The position numbers were made by a program, and so were the translations under genes. The notes beneath the pieces are model-generated. The model worked only from the letters and a program-made list of their open reading frames with translations. It did not search any database and had not been told where the DNA came from. This document shows positions 8,091-15,859 of a stretch of 64,000 bases of DNA, piece after piece. Within the stretch, counting starts at the first letter, position 1; each line of letters starts with the position of its first letter. The stretch lies in NCBI RefSeq assembly GCF_018069705.1, contig NZ_CP072943.1, positions 1,229,260 through 1,293,259 of the forward strand. The letters run 5' to 3'. This DNA is from Aminithiophilus ramosus. Its GTDB lineage: Bacteria; Synergistota; Synergistia; Synergistales; Aminithiophilaceae.

Positions 8091-9443
8091 TCAGCCGAGC
8101 GGGGGGACGGAGCGGCAGAAGGCGTCGACGTCGAACTTGCGTCTCGCCCCGGCCAGGTTCATGTAGCGCACTTTTCCGAAGAGGGGCCGCTCCGGCCAAG
8201 CCCGGTCGTGGACGCCGCCGATGCTCCAGGCGACGCCGGCATAGCCGTTGGGATCGCGACCGTCCAGCTCGTAGCGATCGTTGAGCAAGAGGGCGCGACG
8301 GAGGGCCTCCTCGGGCGAGGGGGACCATTCGAAGATCTTCTTGGCCCAGTACATGCGGAGCCAGCCCTGCATCTTGCCGGTAAGGACCATCTGACGCTGG
8401 GCGGCGTTCCAGAGGGGATCGTCGGTACGGGCCTCCTCGAGATCGGCCGGACCGTAGAGGAGGGGCCGTTCGTCGGAGCGGTGGGCGTCGAGGGTCCTGC
8501 GGGCCCAGTCGGGGAAGCCCTCGAAGCGGTCGTAGGCCTCGTTATAAAAGCAGAAGTTGTCGGCCAGCTCGCGCCGGACGACGAGCTCCTCGAGAAAGGC
8601 CTCCTTCGCCTCGTCGGAAGCGGCGCTTCGGGTGACTTCCAGGGCGGCGCGCCGGGCCGATATCTGGCCGAAGTGCAGATAGGGGGAGAGTCCCGACTGG
8701 GCCTCCTCGTTGGGATCGTTCCGTTTCCCGTCGTAATCGGTCAGACCGGCGGCGAGGAAGGCGTCAAGCCGCCTCCGCCCGGCGGCGCTCCCGGGAGGGC
8801 CCGAGGCCGGAAGAGGGGAGGGCAGGTTTTTACGCGCCTCGACGAGACGGTCGAGGGATCGGGAACCTTCGTCCTCCCGGGACCAGGGAAAGGGGTGGTC
8901 CTTCAGGGAGGGCATGTCCTCGAGGAACCGGGGGAGAAGGGCCCTGATCTTGGGCCGGAAGGTGTAGGCGGCGTACTCCTGCTTGAACGAGGCCCGGCGG
9001 CAGGGAACGACGTTGTGGCCGTCGACTTCGAAGAAGGGAACGGACACCCGAACGGCGATCTCCCGCTGCCAGAGCCGTTTTTCCCGGAGGGGATCGAAAT
9101 CGCAGAAGAGGGCGGAGGCCCCTCGCGCCCCGATCCAGCGGGGAATCTCGAGGACCGGGTCACCTCGAAGGACGATGAGGGGGATCTTGCGGCGGGCCAG
9201 ATCGCGAGCCGTCTCGATCAGGCCGTCGAGCATGAAGGCGAAGGCTCCCCCGGGAGCTCCCTTGAACGAGGGCAATAGGCAGAAGAGGACGGCCAGCGGT
9301 TCCTTCCGGGCCAGGGCCATCTCCTGGGCGGCAAGGAGGGCCCCGTTGTCCTCGGCCCTCTGGTCGCGGCTCATCCAGCAGACGACGGGCCCCTCCTGAC
9401 GGGAGCCCTCGTTGAGGGTCCAGATCCGTTCGACCTCGGTCAC
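8091..9443 (-). CDS. phr: Deoxyribodipyrimidine photolyase, class II type
   Basis: Light-driven repair of cyclobutane pyrimidine dimers, FAD-dependent. 450 residues with the photolyase alpha/beta domain (VVCWMSRDQRAEDNGALL, class II start) and the FAD-binding helical domain; DFARRTL-like class II signatures are seen as FPDWARRTLDAHRSDERP, and MYWAKKIFEW and WSIGGVHDRAW near the end. Length is normal for class II enzymes. I start it at GTG 9443, whose GTGA overlaps the stop of the M48 peptidase gene and follows GGGAGGAGA; the longer frame lacks a ribosome site. A photolyase in a presumed strict anaerobe implies exposure to light or surface habitats in its history. Confidence 0.92.
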   Translation of the reverse strand: MTEVERIWTLNEGSRQEGPVVCWMSRDQRAEDNGALLAAQEMALARKEPLAVLFCLLPSFKGAPGGAFAFMLDGLIETARDLARRKIPLIVLRGDPVLEIPRWIGARGASALFCDFDPLREKRLWQREIAVRVSVPFFEVDGHNVVPCRRASFKQEYAAYTFRPKIRALLPRFLEDMPSLKDHPFPWSREDEGSRSLDRLVEARKNLPSPLPASGPPGSAAGRRRLDAFLAAGLTDYDGKRNDPNEEAQSGLSPYLHFGQISARRAALEVTRSAASDEAKEAFLEELVVRRELADNFCFYNEAYDRFEGFPDWARRTLDAHRSDERPLLYGPADLEEARTDDPLWNAAQRQMVLTGKMQGWLRMYWAKKIFEWSPSPEEALRRALLLNDRYELDGRDPNGYAGVAWSIGGVHDRAWPERPLFGKVRYMNLAGARRKFDVDAFCRSVPPLG

Positions 9444-10201
9444 GGCGTCTCCTCCCGCCGAATCTGGGCCTCCCAATGTTCGGCCTGGGCCTTCAGCCGC
9501 GTCATGCGCCGCTCCGTCGGAGGATGGGAGTTGAAGCCGCTGGGCGACGTGACGAGACCGGCCTCGGCCATGCGCCTGATGGCGTTGTAGAGGCCCCAGG
9601 GGGAATAGCCGGACCGGGCCAGCGTGGCCACGGCGAAATCGTCGGCCTCCACCTCCTGCTCCCGGCTGTACCCCTGGGAGGCCAGGACGGCTCCGGCGCC
9701 GAGGGCGATCTCCGTCGCCTTTCCCCCTCCCAGGAGACGGCTCAGAAGATCGGCGGCGAGAGCGATGCCGGCGTTCTTCTGAGCCCCTTCCTCGATGTGG
9801 CCCCTGACGCCGTGACCGATCTCGTGGGCCACGACGCCGGCCAGCTCGTCCTCGCCTTCGAGGAGGGAGAGGAGTCCCCGGAAGACGACGATCTTATACC
9901 CCTCACCCTCGCGGGTGATGTAGGCGTTGGCCTCCTCCTTTTCCTCCAGGGCGAGAGCGGCGCTGAAGCCCGTCGTCTCCGACAGGCGGCGCCAGACGGA
10001 CCGGAGGATGGCCTCCGTCAGCCTCTTCTTCTGCAGGTCCGGAGCGTTCTTCATCCGCCCCTTGTCGCCGAGAGGAACTTCCCTCCCGGCGACGGAAGGA
10101 GGCCGATTGACATCGGCCTGGACATCGGCCCGGGCCGGAAAAGAGAAGGCCACCAGGCAGAGGAGGGAGAAAACCAGAGCGAGAGGACTTTTCTTCATCA
10201 T
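9440..10201 (-). CDS. Secreted M48-family metallopeptidase
   Basis: Zinc endopeptidase of the BepA/LoiP-like M48 group, probably involved in envelope protein quality control. 253 residues: signal peptide (MMKKSPLALVFSLLCLVAFSF, cleavage after ARA), zinc motif VAHEIGHGV in the middle and the third ligand in SREQEVEADDFAV, with the C-terminal HPPTERRMTRLKA segment typical of the family. Start at ATG 10201 (or 10198) with AAGGAGGTCC upstream; the longer reading frame starts inside non-coding DNA. Translationally coupled to the photolyase gene, although no functional link is evident. Confidence 0.92.
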   Translation of the reverse strand: MMKKSPLALVFSLLCLVAFSFPARADVQADVNRPPSVAGREVPLGDKGRMKNAPDLQKKRLTEAILRSVWRRLSETTGFSAALALEEKEEANAYITREGEGYKIVVFRGLLSLLEGEDELAGVVAHEIGHGVRGHIEEGAQKNAGIALAADLLSRLLGGGKATEIALGAGAVLASQGYSREQEVEADDFAVATLARSGYSPWGLYNAIRRMAEAGLVTSPSGFNSHPPTERRMTRLKAQAEHWEAQIRREETP

Positions 10202-10483
10202 GAAGGACCTCCTTCCCGAAGAGACCTGCCGCCGGAGCATAAAGGACGGCAAGGGCCCGTGCAGGACTTCCGGACAGAGAAAGGGAACCGCAGGGAAAGG
10301 GGAACCCGCTCCGATTATATCTGAAACTCTTCCATTCGCCGACGGCCAGACCGGAAGAGACCTCGCCGCTTCTTCCCCCACCGTCTCCCCGGAGGAGACG
10401 AAGGAGCTCCCCTTTTCCCCATCCGCCCCCTTTGACTACAATGGGGCCCGCCCCACAACCCGAAAAGAGAGGAGCCCCTTTCC

Positions 10484-11188
10484 ATGACGCACACCCCCTG
10501 CCGCCCTGTCGAGGGACACAGGAGCCCGCGCCTTTCCGTCGTCGCGCCGAACGGAGAGGCCTCCGTCGCCCTTCCTCGCGGCCCCGCTCGGATCATCGCC
10601 TCGGGCCTGCCCGAAAGACACCGCCGGAAGACGGAAAAGATCCAAGCCACCCGAAAGGAACGCGACGACGGAGAAAAGGGCCTTCCCGAGCACATCACCT
10701 TCCGGGCCGTCAAAGCGAACTGGCGCGTTCTCTATCGCCCTGTCGACTCGGGCGAAATCCGCTGCTCCGAGGAGCGGGAGGAAGTTCTCGTCCTCTCCGG
10801 CCCCGTCGGTAAGGCCCTCCCCGTCCGCGCCGCCCTTCAGGCCTGGCTCAAGGAGGAGGCCCGGCGACACCTGACGCCCCTGATCCGAAAGGAGGCCGAC
10901 CTGTGCGGCATCCCCCTCGGGCGCCTCCAGTTCCGGCTCCAGAAAAGCCGCTGGGCCAGCCGTTCCGCCACGGGAACGATCAGCCTCAACGCCGCCCTTC
11001 TCTTTCTCGACGTCGACCTCGTGCGCCACGTCATGATCCACGAACTCTGCCACGTGCTCCACATGAACCACTCGACACAGTTCAAGGCCGCCCTGGCCCG
11101 CCACGATCCGCAGTGGATGTCCCACGAGGCCCGGCTCGGGAAGGCCGCCGGTCAGGTCCCCCTCTGGGCCCTCCCCTTCCGCGAATAA
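10484..11188 (+). CDS. YgjP-like (DUF45) metallopeptidase
   Basis: Predicted zinc-dependent hydrolase with the signature HVMIHELCHVLHMNHS near the C-terminus followed by the usual short helix-rich tail. 234 residues, typical for the YgjP/SprT-like family; the N-terminal half carries the usual beta-rich DUF45 region (VKANWRVLYRPVDSGEIRCSE). The first 60 residues are basic and poorly conserved, so a later start is possible. Monocistronic and convergent with the next gene. Biological role unknown in the family; some members lie beside type I restriction genes, which is not the case here. Confidence 0.88.
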   Translation: MTHTPCRPVEGHRSPRLSVVAPNGEASVALPRGPARIIASGLPERHRRKTEKIQATRKERDDGEKGLPEHITFRAVKANWRVLYRPVDSGEIRCSEEREEVLVLSGPVGKALPVRAALQAWLKEEARRHLTPLIRKEADLCGIPLGRLQFRLQKSRWASRSATGTISLNAALLFLDVDLVRHVMIHELCHVLHMNHSTQFKAALARHDPQWMSHEARLGKAAGQVPLWALPFRE

Positions 11189-11255
11189 GGGGAGGAGGGG
11201 ACGGCTCCCCCTGAAGGCGAACGAAGGGCGCCTCCCATGGGACGCCCCATCGGAT

Positions 11256-11855
11256 CTACGAGGGAAGGTCGTGCAGGAAGGAGAGCAGGCAACGGGTGGC
11301 CCGCAGCGAGGAGCGCCTGTCGTAGCGATCGGAAAAGGGATCGGCGAAACCGTGCCGACCGGCCATCTTTTCGATCCGAAGCCGGTCCCGTCGATGGAGA
11401 AGGCCGATGAGGGCATCGACGTCGAAGGACCTCTCCCTCTCGGGGAAAAAGAGCAGGGTGGGGCAGCGGGGGTAAAGGGACGTGTGGTTCCTGATCTGGG
11501 AACCGTAAAAGCCGACGACGCCGTCGCAGAGCCCCGTGGCGCCGCAGATCCAGGCGACGGTGGCCCCCGCGCTGTAGCCCAGGACGCAGACCCTGTCGTA
11601 ACGTCGCCGGAGATCGGTCAGAACGGAGACGGCCCGATCGGCGGCGGCCGGAAAACCGATCCGTTCCGTGAAATGCCGGTAGGCCTCCTCCTCCCGCTCG
11701 TAGGGGAAAGGCCCTCTCCCCTCGAGCAGGTCGGGGACGACCGCCTCCCATCGATGCCGCTCCAGACGACGTTTCAGGAAGTCCATGTGCTCGTTGAGAC
11801 CGTAGATCTCGTGAAGGAGCAGGACCACGGATTGTCCCCGACCGGATTCTCTCAT
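11256..11855 (-). CDS. Dienelactone-hydrolase-family alpha/beta hydrolase
   Basis: 199 residues with the alpha/beta hydrolase core: VVLLLHEIYGLNEHM oxyanion region, nucleophile elbow GYSAG (Ser instead of the Cys of classical dienelactone hydrolase), and a C-terminal GRHGFADP segment that supplies the catalytic His. The Asp is likely in the FPERERSFDVDAL segment. The ATG at 11855 overlaps the TGA of the methyltransferase gene. Substrate unknown. Confidence 0.85.
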   Translation of the reverse strand: MRESGRGQSVVLLLHEIYGLNEHMDFLKRRLERHRWEAVVPDLLEGRGPFPYEREEEAYRHFTERIGFPAAADRAVSVLTDLRRRYDRVCVLGYSAGATVAWICGATGLCDGVVGFYGSQIRNHTSLYPRCPTLLFFPERERSFDVDALIGLLHRRDRLRIEKMAGRHGFADPFSDRYDRRSSLRATRCLLSFLHDLPS

Positions 11856-12562
11856 CGCCTCACCCGCCCCCTTCCCGGGGGAACTCCGTCGGCCGGGAGA
11901 CGTCGACGGTCCGAAGCGGCTTCGGGCGGAAAGACAGCGCCGTCACCCCGCCGGGAGAGACGGAAAAGCCCCAGGGCCCAGCGCCGGTCGTCCCGGCCCA
12001 GGCCGTCGCCGTTCTCCCATCGGCCCAGAGAGGCAAAACCCCGCTTCGCGAGCCCCCGCTCCAGGCCCTCCGGCGAAAGGCCGTTGAAAAGCCTTCCGTC
12101 GTCGTCTCCCCCCCGGAAGGGGCGCCCCTCTCCGTCGAGGGGCAGGGAGACGAGAAAGGTGCCTCCGTCCCTCAAAACCCGGCGGATTCCGGTAAAAGAC
12201 CGCTCCAGCTCCCCGTCGGCCAGGTGCATGAGCACGGCCGAGCAGAGGACCCCGTCGAAGGCGCCGTCGCCGATCCCGTCGAGATCGGGCAGGGCCGATT
12301 GCCGAATCCGGCCCCGGACCGCCGGGTAGAGGCGTTCGGCCTCGCCGATGAGGGCTCGGCAGGGCTCGGCGCCCCAACCGTCCCAGCCGCCGAGGAGGAG
12401 CCGATTCAGATCCCGCCCCGATCCGGCCCCGACGTCGAGGACACGGCCTCCCCGGGGGAAAGCCCTGTCGAACCTTTCGGCGACGCCGCCTCGGGCCCCG
12501 TCGTAGCGACAGGCCAGCTCGGCGGCCCTGAGGTCGTAATACTCCCGGGTCCGATGATCCAC
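11852..12562 (-). CDS. SAM-dependent class I methyltransferase
   Basis: 236 residues with the SAM-binding motif GRVLDVGAGSGRDLNRL (residues about 35-52), post-I acidic region, DGVLCSAVLMHLAD (motif IV) and RRVLRDGGTFLVS (post-II/III), i.e. a Methyltransf_11/25-type protein. The start is GTG 12562 after GAGGAGGG; longer frames have no ribosome site. Co-translated with the dienelactone-hydrolase-like gene. Substrate unknown. Confidence 0.88.
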   Translation of the reverse strand: MDHRTREYYDLRAAELACRYDGARGGVAERFDRAFPRGGRVLDVGAGSGRDLNRLLLGGWDGWGAEPCRALIGEAERLYPAVRGRIRQSALPDLDGIGDGAFDGVLCSAVLMHLADGELERSFTGIRRVLRDGGTFLVSLPLDGEGRPFRGGDDDGRLFNGLSPEGLERGLAKRGFASLGRWENGDGLGRDDRRWALGLFRLSRRGDGAVFPPEAASDRRRLPADGVPPGRGRVRR

Positions 12563-12670
12563 CGTCGATCCCTCCTCGTCGCCGCGCCTCATTCCGGGCG
12601 ACATCCGTGATCGTGTCCCTTCCCCGGCCGTCCCTCGGACGACGGCTGCGGGCTTGAAAACCCGGCTCCC

Positions 12671-12690
12671 GATCCCGCTTTCGGGGCCCA
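12671..12690 (+). repeat. 20-bp direct repeat, left copy
   Basis: Identical over 20 bases (begins GATCCCGC, ends GGGGCCCA) to 18620-18639 in the same orientation. The two copies bracket the mobile-element-rich stretch that ends next to tRNA-Ala. Confidence 0.7.
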
Positions 12691-12717
12691 TTATACGTTT
12701 GCGACGACCGCTGCCAA
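12690..12717 (-). promoter_or_regulatory. Likely sigma70 promoter for methyltransferase/hydrolase pair
   Basis: On the minus strand TTGGCA, a 16-base spacer, then TATAAT. The start of transcription would fall in the 20-bp repeat at 12671-12690, about 110 bases before the methyltransferase start. Confidence 0.55.
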
Positions 12718-12774
12718 AATCCGAACGATCATCACCTTTCGATATCCGCAGGCATAGGGCAGCCCCCGAAAACC

Positions 12775-12800
12775 GGACCACGAGCCACGTTGCCGTTGAA
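12775..12800 (+). repeat. Short dispersed repeat, candidate IS end (copy 1)
   Basis: Starts GGACCACGAGCCACGTTGCC. A near-identical copy lies inverted at 18599-18624 and a shorter one at 13532-13550. The IS3-like coding remnant starts directly after this copy, so it may mark an IS terminus or a recombination joint. Confidence 0.55.
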
Positions 12801-13080
12801 GGAGGTTCCCGCCGTCCAGATCGGTCAGTGGAAGAAGCAGCTTCTGCAGGGGAGCCCGGAGGTCTTTCAGACCCACCCCAGCCTCGGCTGCCTTCAGGAA
12901 GCCCCACGGCTCAGCGCGTCATCCCTCGAGGGCCTCACCCATGCCGCCGAGGAAGAACCGGAGCTCTCTGTCGACCTGATCCGCCGGGTCTGCGAGGGAC
13001 AGACGCTGAAGGAACTGGACGATAAGCTGGATCAGATCGACAGTGCCCGAAAAAGCGGAGCGAGGCCATGCAAGACCTGA
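12790..13080 (+). pseudogene. Remnant ORF: IS3-family OrfA fragment fused to unknown phage-like sequence
   Basis: The first 26 codons contain VQIGQWKKQLLQGSPEVF, the characteristic helix of IS3-family OrfA transposases (usual form xPxQIxQWKKQLLEGAxEVF), without the N-terminal helix-turn-helix or anything of OrfB. After about 12867 the similarity ends and the frame continues with EPELSVDLIRRVCEGQTLKE and LDDKLDQIDSARKSG, an acidic helical segment I do not recognise. The stop overlaps the start of the next small frame. Taken as mobile-element debris. Confidence 0.6.
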
Positions 13081-13289
13081 TCGGAATCATCGGCAACGAT
13101 GCTTCATGGGCCCTCCTGGAGCGCCTTCAGGACGGACGTGACGAGGGACCCCATCTCCTTCGGGGCTATCGCGGCGAGGCGGACAAAAGGGGATTGGGAC
13201 CGGACTTTCTCGATGCCTGCCGCATCCTGGACGAAATGCGGCTGATCGGGCTCGCCGCCCTCCCCTTGCCTGGCGGCAACACCTCGTGA
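13068..13289 (+). CDS. Small hypothetical protein, possibly phage-derived
   Basis: 73 codons starting MQDLIGIIGNDASWALLERL after a GGAGCGAGG ribosome-site-like sequence. The opening helix is faintly like Mor/C-type phage activators, but the rest does not match well, so I assign no function. It is the second of two overlapping frames lying between IS debris, and may simply be a remnant. Confidence 0.35.
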   Translation: MQDLIGIIGNDASWALLERLQDGRDEGPHLLRGYRGEADKRGLGPDFLDACRILDEMRLIGLAALPLPGGNTS

Positions 13290-13531
13290 GATCGGGAAAA
13301 GGCGGAGACTTCCGAGAAGGCCTCGATAACGGTAGGGGACGCGCTCCGCCGAAACGGAGAGGCCCCTTGGGACCGGAAAGGAGCGCACGGCCATGAGTGA
13401 AGGTCCTACGGACAAAGGAAAGCCCAAGAGGTCAGGCGATCTCCGCGGAGGATGCCACGGAAGAAGGGTGGGTTCCGGAAAGACGGGCGCGACGGGGAGT
13501 GAAACTCCATTCGCTGAATACTCGCTGAACT

Positions 13532-13550
13532 GGACCACGAGCCAAGTTGC
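13532..13550 (+). repeat. Short dispersed repeat, candidate IS end (copy 2)
   Basis: GGACCACGAGCCAAGTTGC, 18 of 19 bases identical to the copy starting at 12775. The surrounding 13290-13571 stretch holds no recognisable gene. Confidence 0.5.
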
Positions 13551-13571
13551 AGAGGAAAAGAGTCGGGCAGG

Positions 13572-13616
13572 CAGACAGAAGGAGAGGCCCCATGCGGGGG
13601 CCTCTCCTTCTGTCTG
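13572..13616 (-). terminator. Intrinsic terminator-like hairpin after the nucleotidyltransferase group
   Basis: A perfect 20-bp stem (arms at 13572-13591 and 13597-13616, loop ATGCG) directly after the stop of the minus-strand small gene. No long T-run follows, but strength and position fit transcription termination. Confidence 0.7.
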
Positions 13617-13629
13617 AAAGGCGAGCCGT

Positions 13630-13833
13630 CTATCGCAAGACGACTTCCGTCTCGTATTGATCCGCCAGGTTTTTGGCCCGTATCGCCGCCACCGCGACGA
13701 GGGCTTTCTGATCTTCCTTCAGGATCGGACGGGTTCTCCTTTTCCCCGAAAGCTCTCGCTCGATGATGGCCATCAGGGGGATGTTTTTTTCATAGGCCTC
13801 GTAGTCGACCGTCGTTTCCGTCACGATCTTCAT
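13630..13833 (-). CDS. Small protein downstream of nucleotidyltransferase
   Basis: 67 residues, charged and probably helical (MKIVTETTVDYEAYEKNIPL, later VAAIRAKNLADQYETEVVLR). Its ATG overlaps the TGA of the nucleotidyltransferase remnant by four bases (ATGA), so the two were co-translated. I do not recognise the family. Small proteins encoded next to minimal nucleotidyltransferases are often partners in toxin-antitoxin-like pairs, but nothing in this sequence proves that. Confidence 0.6.
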   Translation of the reverse strand: MKIVTETTVDYEAYEKNIPLMAIIERELSGKRRTRPILKEDQKALVAVAAIRAKNLADQYETEVVLR

Positions 13834-14475
13834 CGCATCGGCCCCTTTTCCGTCTCGTCTTTTATCTCGTCAGCTTCGCTGAAGGCCTTTTCCAGCAGGC
13901 CCGAGAGCTCGTTTTCCGTCTCCGCACGACGGCGCAAAGCGTTCCGGTCCAAAGATTCTCCGCCGATCAGGATAAGCGCCTTGGCCCAGACGAAATCCTC
14001 GGATTCTCCGGCCCGCCCCTTCGGGGCCCACCATGCGGCGGCGTTCAGACGGTCCAGTACGATGTCTTCCATCATCAACATGTCGACGGAGACGGGATTT
14101 CCGTCATGTCCGGACAGGCGCACCGAAAGGAATCCACGAGGCGGATGGCCGCCTATTCTGACCTCACCTTCATCGGAGGTCGAAGTGTATGTCGAGTTCT
14201 TCGCTGTAGAGTCCGCGAGACGAGAACGGCCTGAACCCCATCCGTTCGAGGGTATCCCGGACGACCCTTTTGTCCTCGCAGATCAGATCGAAGTCCGTCG
14301 TTTTGTAGCTGCTGCGGGTGTAGAATTCCACGACCGCCCCGCCCACCAGTTTCGGGGAGGGAAGTCCCCTTTCCCGCAGCATCTCGCTCAGGTATCCGAG
14401 AGCGAGAAGCCCCCTTTTCAGGGAATCGGGTTCCCGGACGAGGAAACTCTTGATTTTTTCCATATCCCGGTTCAC
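13830..14475 (-). pseudogene. Nucleotidyltransferase-like gene (DUF6036/AbiEii-like), split by a frameshift
   Basis: The 5' part (14475-14170, GTG start after GGAGG) encodes a nucleotidyltransferase fold: LVGGAVVEFYT (GG motif) and TTDFDLICEDKR (metal-binding D-x-D), ending HFDLR then TGA. The 3' part in the next frame (open from about 14197, good similarity from DEGEVRIGG) supplies the expected continuation MEDIVLDRLNAAAWW and the helical C-terminus. Together they make one protein of about 200 residues. A single-base shift at the CTCCGATGA region near 14170-14178 separates the halves; it could be a mutation or, less likely, programmed frameshifting. Confidence 0.65.
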
Positions 14476-14618
14476 GGGAACACCTCCAGCGAGTCGACGG
14501 TAGAGAGAGGGTCGCGTCGGAGCGGACGCCCCGCTTCGTCGTCCGAGATCATTGTATCGGATAGCCGCAGCGGTGTCACCCGATCGGGGTTCTCCCCGAT
14601 CCGCAGGCGAAAACAGGG

Positions 14619-14757
14619 CGGGAGTCCATCGGTCCGGCCAGGAGGTGTCTGAAAAACGGAGGCGGCTGCCTCGACCCCGCACCGGCGAGGTGATTGGAAC
14701 AGACCTTGAATCGGTGGATCCGACGAAGTTCCTCCTGAAGAGCCGGCGGATTCGGGT
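14619..14757 (-). repeat. Dispersed repeat, copy 2
   Basis: Minus-strand copy of the element at 4339-4478, with the same start (ACCCGAATCCGC) and interior (GGATCCACCGATTCAAGG). It abuts the end of the phage nuclease-like remnant. The stretch 14476-14618 beside it holds nothing recognisable. Confidence 0.75.
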
Positions 14758-14763
14758 CGCGGC

Positions 14764-15190
14764 TCTGAGCTTGACAGGATCGGATTCGGTGGGTATCTTC
14801 GCCCCAAGAAGCGCCTGAGGCTGAAGCGGCATAATGGGCAATTGGAGCCCGACGCCCCTAGCCCGGCGGGCGCTTTTTTCTATGTTAATATACCTCAGAT
14901 CCCCCCCTTTAATCTGATCGACAAACCACTCGTTCCGAGGCTTCACCTTCCCGGAAACTTTCTCGTCCTTCCCATAAACGCTGGTCAGAAAGGCCCGTCT
15001 CCCGGAATCCGAGGCATTCAAGGCTACGGGAACAACGATGCTGCTACCGTTGGCATCCTTCAACTCCAACAGGGACACGTAGGAGCCGGGAACGGTTGCA
15101 GACTGAAAAATCATGATCGGGTCGGCCAAAGCATGAGGAACCTGCTTCAACAGAGAGCTCGTGACTTGAGGGTGCTTAATGTCCAGAGGT
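14764..15190 (-). pseudogene. C-terminal domain of a phage polyvalent/MuF-type protein (PBECR nuclease-like)
   Basis: Reading from LDIKHPQVTSSLLKQ through LADPIMIFQSATVPGSYVSL, VYGKDEK, NEWFVDQI, LRYINIEKSARRARGVGLQL and PTESDPVKLR, about 140 residues match the layout of the barnase/EndoU/ColicinE5-D/RelE-like (PBECR) domain found at the end of large phage head or polyvalent proteins. There is no start codon with a ribosome site, the N-terminal bulk is missing, and the end runs into the dispersed repeat. It begins directly where the terminase fragment stops, so phage genes between the two were deleted. Confidence 0.6.
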
Positions 15191-15379
15191 GGCGATGAGA
15201 GTTGCGAGCCATGCGTCCTCTCTCTCGTGAAGGGCCTCCTGGATTTCAGGTTTTTTCAACGATTCATGCCCGATCGTATGAGCCGTTTTCGGGCTGTACC
15301 CAGCGCTCAGAGCGGCCTCCGTGGCATTGCCCGCGTAGGCTTCCACGAAAGCTCTGCGTTTTGCCGTCAGCTTCGCCAC
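15176..15379 (-). pseudogene. Phage terminase small subunit, N-terminal fragment 1
   Basis: 67 residues, AKLTAKRRAFVEAYAGNATE then AALSAGYSPKTAHTIGHESL and KKPEIQEAL, i.e. the N-terminal helix-turn-helix DNA-binding region of Terminase_2-type small subunits, which normally run to 140-180 residues. GTG 15379 with AAGGAGG eight bases upstream is the best start. The C-terminal oligomerisation part is gone. Confidence 0.8.
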
Positions 15380-15474
15380 GGCGGTCACCTCCTTATGGTT
15401 TGCATGAGGCCGTTCTCGTAAGCTTCCCCCTCAGCGCGGTGCACGACGTTCGGCTGCGAGAAGGGGGTGTTTTT

Positions 15475-15546
15475 ATGCGAAAAATTCTGTTCGCGGTGAT
15501 TTTCGCGACGCTGTTCGTGTTGTCCACGGCCAGGCCTGCGGCGTAG
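15475..15546 (+). CDS. Tiny hydrophobic peptide or orphan signal sequence
   Basis: MRKILFAVIFATLFVLSTARPAA, read as 23 residues, resembles a signal peptide ending at an ARP-A site and then stopping. A GAGAAGGGGG ribosome-site-like stretch precedes it. It is probably the relic of a secreted protein gene; a small membrane peptide is an alternative. Confidence 0.35.
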   Translation: MRKILFAVIFATLFVLSTARPAA

Positions 15547-15602
15547 AGGGCACAACGAGGCCCCGGGCCCGGTCAGCCGGGAATCCGAGACCCGACAACA
15601 AG

Positions 15603-15630
15603 CATGACGCGCATAATAATGCGCGTCATG
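15603..15630 (+). promoter_or_regulatory. Perfect 28-bp palindrome, candidate HicB operator
   Basis: Arms CATGACGCGCAT and ATGCGCGTCATG around AATA, 24 bases before the hicA start. HicB antitoxins with C-terminal DNA-binding domains repress their own operon through inverted repeats, so this is the expected site. The centre (CATAATAAT) may also form the -10 element. Confidence 0.7.
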
Positions 15631-15653
15631 ATGTGAACGTCAGGGGGGAGGCC

Positions 15654-15836
15654 ATGAAATCCAGCGAGATAATCAAGATTCTCGAACGAGACGGCTGGTG
15701 CTGGATGAAAACGGTCGGAAGCCATCACCATTTCAAGCATCCGACAAAACCAGGGAAGGTCACGGTCGAACACCCCCAAAAAGACGTCCCACCGGAAACC
15801 CTCGACAGCATCATGAAACAGGTGGGGCTGAAATAA
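15654..15836 (+). CDS. hicA: HicA-type mRNA interferase toxin (cassette 1)
   Basis: 60 residues: KSSEIIKILERDGWCWMKTVGS then HHHFKHPTKPGKVTVEHPQK and a final LDSIMKQVGLK helix. This is the small dsRBD-like HicA fold with the catalytic His in the GSHHHF segment (family GSHxxF). Start ATG 15654 after GGGGGGAG; the longer frame overlaps the operator. hicB follows after 23 bases. Expected action: translation-blocking RNA cleavage neutralised by HicB. Confidence 0.93.
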   Translation: MKSSEIIKILERDGWCWMKTVGSHHHFKHPTKPGKVTVEHPQKDVPPETLDSIMKQVGLK

Positions 15837-15859
15837 CCCCGCCGCCGGAAAGGAGATGA

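Noticed and set aside
13068-13289. Mor/Mu-type phage activator
   Set aside because: Only the first helix resembles Mor; length and later sequence do not, so I left it as a hypothetical protein.
14842-15198. Plus-strand frame of 118 codons in the phage region
   Set aside because: Antisense to the much better supported phage domain remnant; no ribosome site or similarity.
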